From Asparagopsis taxiformis (lineage: Eukaryota; Rhodophyta; Florideophyceae; Bonnemaisoniales; Bonnemaisoniaceae), in NCBI GenBank assembly GCA_030407315.1, contig JALQPE010002268.1, positions 1-64,000 on the forward strand: a stretch of DNA of 64,000 bases. The letters are read 5' to 3'. Positions 53,166 through 61,556 of the stretch are shown here, piece after piece (the first letter of the stretch is position 1; each line of letters opens with the position of its first letter). The translations under genes were made by a program, and so were the position numbers. The notes beneath the pieces are model-generated. The model was not told where the DNA came from and made no database searches. It saw only the letters and a program-made list of their open reading frames with translations.

Positions 53166-53639
53166 GTAGCAGGGGAGTACTAATCAGCTAGCCAGCGAGG
53201 GACAATGTATTAACAACAAATTTGTTCAACTGGAAGGACACCAAAACTGTGCGTAAAAATTCAGACCGCGCGAGCGGTTTCTATTGGCGCATGGTCCAAC
53301 CTGAATCGAATAAACGGTCATAGCGCCAGTTCGAATAAAAATGTTAATTTCGGTAATTTTGCAATCTCGAAAAGTTACCGAACTACATACACCTTTCATG
53401 ACTCGTATATTATCAATAAGAAAAGAAGAAATGGAAACTGACTCTATCTCAGCAAGTATTAATACAACGGAAGTAGTCCTGAACCATTCATGACTTGTTC
53501 CAGTTAGTCAATGTTCTTCAGACATGTGCCGGATGCAGCTACACGAACCGTTTATTGAGCCTCACACCCTTTTATTTCTCCTACCTACCTTTTCCGCGCA
53601 GTGCTGAAGTGTCAGTATCTTTTTGTTCTCGTTAGATAT
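53166..53639. other. Promoter-side flank of the ParB ORF, no gene
   Basis: This is AT-rich. It contains a weak inverted pair around GGTAATTTTGCAATCTCGAA and AGTTACCG near 53354. No ORF is credible. Confidence 0.35.
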
Positions 53640-54178
53640 AACGGTTCTCAGGTGTGCCTTGGCACTGCTCCCTACGACCAGAACACCTCCACAGCGCCTT
53701 TTCCGTAGATGATAAAATTTGGTAATTTTTTGGGCTCCAAAAATTACCAAATTTTATCATCTCCCAAATCGTCCGTTCGGACCACCATGGCAGCCTTTCT
53801 GCTCGCCACCAAACCCACTCCACCACTCTCTACGTCTTCATCTACCTATCTGAACCGACCCCAATACACCTCACTCCGCGTCTTTGTGTGCGCGTCCGGC
53901 TATCATTTACTGTTGTACCATTTCTGGAAAGCTGGGCCGAAGTGAGCTAGAACAAAGATTTGGGACCTCCCATACTACTCCTCAGGTGTGCCTTGGCACT
54001 GCTATCAACGACCAGAACACCTCCACAGCGCCTTTCCGTGGATGATAAAATTTGGTAATTTTTTGGGCTCCAAAAATTACTCGAGTAAAAACTGATCTAG
54101 CTCCCGACAAAGATTAGATCAGTTTTTACTCGAGTAATTTTTAGAGCCCGAAAAATTACCAAATTTTATCATCTCCCA
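53640..54178 (-). repeat. Right long inverted end with palindromic inserts
   Basis: It is the reverse complement of the left end. A short insert version (53709-53765), GATGATAAAATTTGGTAATT and its complement around a GGGCTCC core, lacks the inner CTCGAG arms. The full insert lies at about 54040-54175. Comparing the two suggests nested insertion or deletion of palindromes within palindromes. Confidence 0.75.
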
Positions 54179-54218
54179 AATCGCCTGTTCGCGTTCGTTT
54201 GCTGCTGCCCGACCCATT

Positions 54219-54295
54219 GCCACTTGTGGGAAATTGCGCGCGCAATTTACCACAAGTGGCACGTCTCGAATTATAGCGCTATAATTCGAGACGTG
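54219..54295. repeat. Two abutting palindromes (42 nt and 36 nt)
   Basis: 54219-54260 is a 42-nt palindrome with one mismatched pair, centred in GCGCGC. 54260-54295 is a perfect 36-nt palindrome (CACGTCTCGAATTATAGC and its complement). They share one base. They lie just outside the right inverted end of the 5.6-kb element. Confidence 0.9.
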
Positions 54296-54729
54296 CGCCC
54301 CTTCACGCTCAATTCCATCGATCCGCTCCGGTATAAATATCATGAGAACCGTTCTAGAAGGGGTGTGGGATGTCTTCCACGAAAATTGTATTTTGCATAG
54401 ACAGTGAATGAGGTGTGAACGGGTGGAAGCAGTGTATTAGCCAGCTTAGAGTCCTCCGCAGTAGACCCCGATTTCACTAATACGATACTTCCAACCGTTC
54501 AGTTCGGATTCTCATAGTTTCATGGACAACCCTTGTAATGTCAGGTGCTGACATGCATGTCCTCGCGACCTCTCCATAGCACTTTACAGATTGTTCCGAG
54601 GAATGCACAAATTACGATTTCAAATTTGCGGTCCTTTTCTTACCAGCACTTCCGCTGCCACCGACGCATCGACCTCATTTCGGATTCTGCCTTCTTCTTT
54701 TCCTCTTCTATTGCTATATTCAAGGCGCG

Positions 54730-56561
54730 ATGGTTGATACAATGAAACATGGGGCTGTTATCTCTGCAAGCGAGCGTGGCCCCACCAATCCAGGGGACTT
54801 GTATGGAGACGGAACTATCATATGGGTAGATCCAGCTCGTGTTGTTTCTATACCAGCAATTGAAGGTTTTGGTACTGCAGCTTCAGACATTTCTTCCCGA
54901 GTGTCTCTGGACTTTGATGCACTCCATCTTTACGGATCTATCACTGAAAATGGTGATGTCACCCTTGTCGGAGGCATGGACGTCTGTGAGGAGATCTGGT
55001 CGCGCCCCCGCACGAAAACTTCACGGTTTCTAGTACGCATGAGCTACGAGTCTATCTCTTCAGAGCCACACACACTGATCTCTATTGTTTATCACATCCT
55101 CAGGAGAGAAAGACGGGTTCCCTTCACTGAATCAGTTGCCATACTTGCATACCTTCGTGACTACTGGCATGATCGGGAGAGGAATGAGGATAACGTTCCC
55201 CTTGCACATCGCACCCTCCCAGGATTTCGAGCTGCTGTCAAGGCCATGTTCCAATCATAGCTTCCGCCTGCGGCAGTCGCTGTCATGGAAGATTGGTTTG
55301 GGAAGGCCTACCATCGTCATACCTTCAATATCGTCCAGTCCCTCCGCACTTTCTCGTCTTCGGAATGCGATGAGGGGTCTAACGACGTAGACACGAGGGT
55401 TTGGGATATGTTCCTGACCAGTTGTTCCTTACAAGACTTATCAATGTCTCTCTTCACGCCAGTGTTCGTTGTAGAAGAGCACAGAACAACCACAAAGTTA
55501 CCATCCAGCCAAAGCCTCCACAGCCAAGGTTCGGAACCTCTTCCCGTTGCACAGTATTTCCACTCAGTGCACACGGCGTCTCGGTCTTCAATTGGTCGTG
55601 AATCATTCGTGCGGCAGACTCTGGCTTGCCAATTCTTTGTTGCGCATACCCAGCTACGAACTACGGACCATGGAAACTGGGCTACTCCAAGAGTTTCTTC
55701 CGCTTTCGAGAAGATTATATTTCTCATGGCTATGCTACAAATGGAAAGAGATTTAAAAGCCACCCCGGTGAGGCCGAGAACAAGGTCCTCGTCTAATCGA
55801 ACTGTATTGATCAGAAAGGAATCTCCTGCTTCCGCTCAGCGCCTCCGAGGCGCTGAGCATAGCGTAGCCGAGTCGGCTACGCTATTCATGTGGTCGTGAA
55901 GGCATGGGATACACTGGCTCGTGCACTGGATGTTTCAACGGCCGAGGAACTTCTCCAACCTTATCTTCTTTATGATCAGCGCATGTTCAAGTACCATGTG
56001 CTAGACTCAGAGGAAAGGGGGTTCTCTCCTCTTCGAGAGCTAAAGACGTTATTGCATGGCAGAGGGGCCGTGCGAAAGTTGCAGCATGCCAAAAGTATAT
56101 CCCATCGAGCAGTTCATCGCTCCGTCCTCCAAGACGCTCAGATGCGCCTCTGCGCCTCCTCCTTCTGGGCACACATTACAGATATTACTAAGGATCGAAA
56201 ACTATTTGACCAGACCGTTTCTTCTCCGAAACAAAACGCGTTTCTTTGCGCATTTGAAGCACAGGAAGATTCTATAGAAACTGATTCTGGGAGGTTCACT
56301 TCTATTCCTGGCCTTCAAAACGTCGAGAGGCAGCTCACGGCCTTCAGAAACTCTGAACTACCACAATCGACTCCTGAACCAAACGAGGAGCTTTTTGGAG
56401 AAGCTGATACATCTTTCGCTCCCGTTCCTGCGTCACCATCCATTGAACAAAACACGGATACAGGTGTCAAACGGAAGCGACTGGACAACAGTAATGAAAC
56501 TGATGTTCCTGCAAAGTCAGCTCGCACTTCTGAGCCGGTGAGCGCTCATAAGCGCTCATAG
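54730..56561 (+). pseudogene. ParB-methyltransferase relative without a methyltransferase domain (gene C)
   Basis: Segment one (54730-55260) has IIWVDPARVVSIPAIEGFG and DVTLVGGMDVCEEI, a ParB-like outline in which D-G-x-H-R is lost. It also has ESVAILAYLRDYW, which parallels FIEYLNLTLDLRDGYW of the 61557 protein. A TAG at 55258-55260 is followed by open frame in the same phase to 55899. The frame then steps back one base to segment three (55890-56561), whose VVKAWDTLARAL...LLQPYLLYDQ block aligns with the middle of the 61557 and 27089 proteins. The C-terminus is acidic and ends with a KRKRL nuclear-signal-like motif. No DPPY motif is found. Two abutting palindromes lie exactly at the second break. 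It occupies the same slot as the ParB remnant at 8918-9798. Confidence 0.6.
55834..55885. repeat. Two abutting odd-centred palindromes inside gene C
   Basis: 55834-55858 has 12-nt arms around a single C (GCTCAGCGCCTC and complement). 55859-55885 has 13-nt arms around a single G (ATAGCGTAGCCGA and complement). They abut exactly and sit at the point where the coding frame changes, which suggests an insertion. Confidence 0.9.
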
Positions 56562-56635
56562 AAGGCCATCAGACACAAGTACTGCCGAGTCCTTAGACAT
56601 CGAATCTACACTACTGAGTTTGAGATCAAAAAATG

Positions 56636-56990
56636 TAGTAAATTTACTGCCTGAGGCAGTAAAAATCACTGCCTGAGCAATGTAGTGCCTGAGGCAGTAA
56701 AATTACTATTTTAATTTTTTCAGTTCTAGTGCCGCAGACAGTAAAATACAAAATTTCCTGGCAGTACGGTATGTAGCAGAATGCAGTACTGTACGATAGC
56801 AAATTCTAGTAATTTTTGCTGGTACCACAGGGCAGTAGTGCAATGCAGTGATTTTTGATGATTTCTGCAATGGAATGTACTGCCGTACAGTACTGCCCTG
56901 GCAAATGACCTGGCATTAGAATCAGGCAGTAAAATATACTGGCTCCGGCAGTGAATTGTACTGCCTGCAAGTACTGCCTTGATAGTAATT
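56636..56990. repeat. Palindromic GCAGTA array, copy 2
   Basis: Many CTGAGGCAGTAAA-like units and their TTTACTGCC complements lie between gene C and the family B gene, the same slot as the ACAGTA arrays of cluster 1. The core differs by one base (GGCAGTA here, GACAGTA there). Confidence 0.75.
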
Positions 56991-57306
56991 GGTGATTGGT
57001 ATTTTCTGAGATTCAATGTTGCAATAGTTGTCCAGGATAGGGTTGTACAATGTGTTCGCATGTGAGTTCAAGTAGAGAAGAGAGGAAACTATTCTGAAGC
57101 TACTAGTAGTGAGAAGTGTAGAGGATGCATGGTCACATGGAAATGACCGTTACAAAAAAGGTAGGAGAAAATCGGTCGTTTTCCGAGGATATGAGTAGAG
57201 TAGTTGGCATTATTTGTTACTATTGCTAGCATTCTCGTTGCAGGAAAAGCGTTTGGAGTGACACTCTGCGATTGGAACGAGAGGCGAAGGCGAAGTTTGA
57301 CGGAAG

Positions 57307-58829
57307 ATGGAATCTCAGCGTCGTGAGGAAAATCCAAATGACTGCCTAGCAGGGATTATTCGAGAGGGATTCAGGACAGTGACTGGGGAAGTTCGTCGTA
57401 TTGGGGAGAGGATGGATGAAATCGACGATGATCGAACGTCCCAACGCCAGCAAATCGAAAAGCTGATGAGTCGCGTCGAGTTTATAGTAACGGAATTACA
57501 GGGTGTGAAAGACATCTGTGATGGTTTATTACAGCAGAGTCAGGGCAATTCGAAGAAGGGGATGACTGACAAGGACAGGGACCGTTTGCGCATCTCGCAG
57601 TCAGCAGAACTATCGTTTTCTTACAATTTTCTGTGTGCAGTATTTGGAACTGTTGTACCTTTGCTGGTCGACAAGATTGATGCTGGGGCGACAATTTACA
57701 CCAACCAAGGAATCTACGACCTCCGTGGTTGCAGGTTGCTCTCTGCAATGATGTTTGCGAAGCAGAGCAATGACAAGAGGGATGTGTTCCAATCCAACAC
57801 CGGGAAGAACAACATCGAGCTTCGATTCCAAGTGGTGATGTCTCTCCTGCGGAACATTCAGAAGGAAAAGTCGGGTACAGGCCGTACAGTGGAAGGCTCG
57901 AGCTCTGGACGCGATTCGAATGCGTTCAACGTCTGGAAGGAGAACAAGTACATTCCGGACAAAATAATCGAAGAAGTTGTTTATGGTGCCACTGGCGATG
58001 GCCGAAACCAGCCTGCAGGAAGCATTGACGGAGGGGCTAGGAAGCGGAGGAAAACAGATGGAAATGGTGGACAGTTGAGCAAGCGTGAAATATCTTTGGC
58101 TGTTACGAAGTTGCGCTGACAAAGGTGCTCGGTTTCCTGAACAAGTCTAGAGAGCAGGTGCGCCATCGATTCCTTGTCGAACTGGGGTTCGCTCTAGTCT
58201 TGGAAACGGACGCCTCTATCACTTTCGAGTTTCCAACTCACGATCTCATTCGAGATATGGATGTTATCCCCGATACCCGTGTGACCAACGGAAATCTAAG
58301 GCCTGAGGAACGGAAAGTTGTGGATGACAAGAATTCCGAGATCTTGATACAATTCATCGCTGAGCGGAAAGAGATGGTTGTCATCATTCAGTACGAAGTC
58401 GAGATATCGGGATGTGTGGCCAAAAGGATGATTCGAAGGAGAATCAATATCCTGGAGGTAGCCCTGAACACTGCAATTGCTTTCCTTCAATGCACGAGTA
58501 GAATGGTTTTCCTGCGACGTTCCTGCAATTCACTCAGATTTGTCTATGCAATCGCTTCCGGGATTCTAGAAATTTTCAAGGTACAATCAGGTCAGACCTT
58601 CGAAGAAAGTGTACAAGACGAGCTCAAACAATTAGGAAAGGCGATGTTGCCGAGTGAGCGAATCTGTAAGAGGCATCTCTGCGAAGATGTACTGACAATT
58701 ACTAACGAAAAATTCGATGAACAACACTTGGAACAGCGTAGTACCGCGTTTGAGGAGGATAGCGGACATGGAAATGAAGAAGATGGGAGTGAAAGCTACG
58801 TTGAAGTTTTCCTTGATGAGGAAGATTGA
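57307..58829 (+). pseudogene. Family B coiled-coil protein (copy 2), one frame break
   Basis: ORF 1 (57307-58119, 270 aa) has an N-terminal coiled coil (about residues 15-75), the KDRDRLRI-x-x-x-AE block, MFAKQSNDKRDVF and a basic RKRRK segment. ORF 2 (58125-58829, 234 aa) has FLNKSREQVRHRF, IRRRINILEVALN, MVFLRRS and an acidic end. Against copy 1, the string between them needs one extra G in AAGTTGCG, so a single-base deletion (or assembly error) at about 58107 makes the TGA. With that base, one protein of about 507 aa would result. The ATG at 57307 follows a purine-rich context (GGAAGATGG). No known domain is recognised. Confidence 0.75.
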
Positions 58830-59436
58830 TAATGGAAGCGGATAAGTAAAGTTTCATAACCTTTGAAGTAAAATAATTACGACGAGGCAGACTGAGGAGA
58901 AATAGAAACCTTTAGATATGAAACTGTCTAGGATATGAGTGGAAAAGGTGCACCCTAGCATGCTACGTACTACATGGTGTACTGGAAACAATAGCTATCG
59001 TTCTTATTTTTCAGCTCACTCTGCGACTAGAAAGCGTCATGTCTACTACGGTTAAGAGTTTTACCCTGTCATTGAGCACGCCTCTAGTAGCTTCGGGGCC
59101 TGTGCAGTCCCATCCAATGCCGTAGCTCCACCTGGCAGAGTAGTGCGGAAAATAATACCGGGTATTATTTTGAGGAATATTTTGCCAAGTGGAGGGCAAT
59201 CATTCGTACCGACTACAGGCGATCCCTGGACGAAACCTAAGAATAATACCCGGTATTATTTTCAGGGATATTTTGCCAAGTGGAGGGCAATCATTGTTAC
59301 AGAATGCAGACAGTCCCTGGACGAAGGAACAGGCCAGAAAGATACGGAGCATGTATCGATGGATACCATCGACTTAATCGAGGTTGACTAACTCTGAACA
59401 GTCTTGTAGACCCATCTAGAAAAGATAGAAAACGTT
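58830..59436. repeat. Intergenic with an 88-bp tandem duplication carrying a palindrome
   Basis: About 59152-59240 and 59241-59328 are near-identical units. Each begins with AATAATACC(G/C)GGTATTATT, itself a palindrome, and includes ATATTTTGCCAAGTGGAGGG. They lie between the convergent 3' ends of the family B and family A genes. Confidence 0.8.
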
Positions 59437-60825
59437 TTACTCGGAGGCGACATCGTGTACGGTAGGATGAGGTGCATCGACAGGGGAACTATTCTGTCCA
59501 ACGATAACGTCATGTCCAATTGTGTCTAGCTCGCTGCAGATGGTGTGTCCACTGAAAATGCATGCTGGGAGGTTCAAGTATGCAGTTCCCAACACAACAT
59601 TCTTGAGAACGCGCTCGAAAGTTCCATATGGACGAGGGCCTTGAACAGGTTTCCAGGTCAGTGAGAACGAGTTGGCCAGTTTGAAATTTTTGCTGTCCGG
59701 CAGCTCAAAGTTCTCCTGCATTTCTCGACTTGAGAGGAAGCGAGCTTCCAAAGGATACGAATAGCTGCAATTGACATAGTCGTATTCATCAGATTCTCGA
59801 GTAAGAACGACAGTACTACTCATGTTTTCAGATCTCCTGTATAAAGAGGAACCAACAAGAACAGCCTTTGTAGATGGAATAAAATCTTCTGAAGCACTGT
59901 CTGCTAGAGTTCCCAAAACTCTAATGACAGAAGACCCAGAATCGTGTCGTGTTTTCTTCCACTTGAGGATAGTAGAGTTCGTGCATGTAGACATGGAAGG
60001 AGCTAAAGTATTGCAGAGGTCATAGTATGTTCCAAAGTGGATCGATAGCTCTTTATCTCTCCCAGTTGAAATTCGAACCGCCTCGACGCTCGGCAGGAAA
60101 ATTGTGTTTGGGTTGTTCTTCTCTTCGCATAGCCTGGAAAGTTGTAAAAACTGTTCAAGCGAGCAATCTGCTCTTGCCGTCACATAGTCTTGCACCAAGG
60201 AGCTCACTTCCCGGCCTGTTTCAGACTTCGTGATTTTGGAGGACAGGGGTTTGTCCAGTTTTAAGCCAACTCTCTGGAACAGGTAGTCGCACACAATGTT
60301 TCCGAAGATGGGTCCAGTAGCGCTTGATGAACCGCGACAGTTGAGAATCTGCCTTTCGAGGTAGGATACCTTTTGAAACAGCTTGGATATGTCCTCATTG
60401 ATGTTAGGACCAGGAGGACTCTCATCGCAAACTAAGCGCGGCTCGGACTTGGATCGACTCAACATGTTTTGTTTGCAGTCTTTTTTATGGAAACTGTCTT
60501 CACCCGCAGACGAGATCGTCTGCTCTAGTGCTAGTTGCTCTCCAAACCTCCAACGTAGCATGTTTCCAGAGTCAATGTCCAGCAGCGAATTGTTCTTGAA
60601 TAATTTTGCTGTAGAGACTGACTGGTCGAAACCGTGTTCAGATTGATATTGCAGCGTAACAAACAAGTTTCCAGTCAAACGATGTTCTCCGGACGCGTCC
60701 GGCTTGGCAGTACTCAAAACTTTGGCGCCCCACCAAACCTTTTTCTGTTTCCTTCCTCTCGTTCGTAAACTCCATTCTACTTCAATGACTGATCCTTCGG
60801 AGACAAAGTCTGTTGGGTCTTGCAT
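59437..60825 (-). CDS. Family A protein (intact copy)
   Basis: This is a 462-aa ORF with one continuous frame. Residues about 12-80 (VIEVEWSLRTRGRKQKKVWW, then a GA-K-V-L strand and VTLQYQSEHGFD) have the look of a small beta-barrel reader such as Tudor/Agenet, though this is only a resemblance. A short coiled-coil-like stretch follows near 145-165. The C-terminal half is rich in beta segments (VLGTLADSA, AVLVGSSLYR, PACIFSGHTIC) and is the best conserved part against the pseudogene at 1070-2500. No catalytic motif is seen. It is divergent with the ParB-methyltransferase gene, so the two may share a promoter. I do not recognise the family. Confidence 0.75.
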   Translation of the reverse strand: MQDPTDFVSEGSVIEVEWSLRTRGRKQKKVWWGAKVLSTAKPDASGEHRLTGNLFVTLQYQSEHGFDQSVSTAKLFKNNSLLDIDSGNMLRWRFGEQLALEQTISSAGEDSFHKKDCKQNMLSRSKSEPRLVCDESPPGPNINEDISKLFQKVSYLERQILNCRGSSSATGPIFGNIVCDYLFQRVGLKLDKPLSSKITKSETGREVSSLVQDYVTARADCSLEQFLQLSRLCEEKNNPNTIFLPSVEAVRISTGRDKELSIHFGTYYDLCNTLAPSMSTCTNSTILKWKKTRHDSGSSVIRVLGTLADSASEDFIPSTKAVLVGSSLYRRSENMSSTVVLTRESDEYDYVNCSYSYPLEARFLSSREMQENFELPDSKNFKLANSFSLTWKPVQGPRPYGTFERVLKNVVLGTAYLNLPACIFSGHTICSELDTIGHDVIVGQNSSPVDAPHPTVHDVASE

Positions 60826-61556
60826 AATGGGTATTCCCAGGAAAAGAATGGAAGAGGTATCGACTGAGGAAACAGGAAAGATGACGAAACTGTACAGCTT
60901 GTATCCGTGTGGAATGATAGAGAGAAAATTGGTAGGTTACTATTTTTATACTTGCATAACTCGTAACGGTTATAAATTACTAACACCTGTCCCAAGCGAC
61001 ATGGGAGACCAACATCGTGATGATCATCTCTCTTGAACATTCATCACCATATAATAAAGATCTTATTCCGAGCTGCTCGAAGCCATTACCAGTAGATTGG
61101 TTGTATTTTTCGCTGTGGCAATATAACGGAACCTAGACGTGTATGTATAAACAGACGCAGGGATCGAGAATGATGCAGTGAAATCAATGTGTATATTTAT
61201 ATACTGGTTGTAAGAACGAGTCTACAAGTTCGAACAGAAGATGAAGTCCTCTCAAGAGATTGGTTTTGAAATCTCCGATGGCAGATTTCAAACTCAATCT
61301 CTCGAGGGGACTTCAAATTCAAAACAAAAATGGAAATGTCCGTTGGCGAAATAATTGTATTGAAAGGCCGCCGAAGAACCTAATTATTCCTCATTACGTA
61401 CCCTACCTAGCCAAAGTATACCTGAAAATATTCAGGTTAACTCTTTAACTGTGCATTTAAGGTTTATCAAGATTGTTGCCGAAGGTTTTTAACGGCAGGT
61501 AGGAGAGAAGATTGTTTTCTGCTGGTGGCTGATTGAGGTGAAGAATCTATTTCTCG
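60826..61556. promoter_or_regulatory. Divergent promoter region of family A and ParB-methyltransferase genes
   Basis: The head-to-head layout matches copy 1. TATA-like runs occur near 61190 (TATATTTATATACTGG). An imperfect inverted repeat at about 61241-61316 pairs AAGTCCTCTCAAGAGATTG with CAATCTCTCGAGGGGACTT, and GATTTTGAAATCT-like inner arms, around a short loop. No credible ORF is present. Confidence 0.45.

Larger units (their letters stand above)
48583..54178. mobile_element. 5.6-kb element with long inverted ends carrying ParB + oxygenase genes
   Basis: Left block 48583-49215 and right block 53640-54178 are reverse complements over most of their length. Each contains the CCACAGCGCCTTTTCC...GCCAAGGCACACCTGAGGAG segment, a stretch of about 280 bp with TGCCGTGGTGGTC...GATTTGGGAGATG, and one or two palindromic inserts (ATTACTCGAGTAAAAACTGA...). 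Between them lie only the ParB and oxygenase ORFs. No transposase is present, so the element would depend on one elsewhere. The exact outermost base and target duplication are not certain. Confidence 0.65.
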
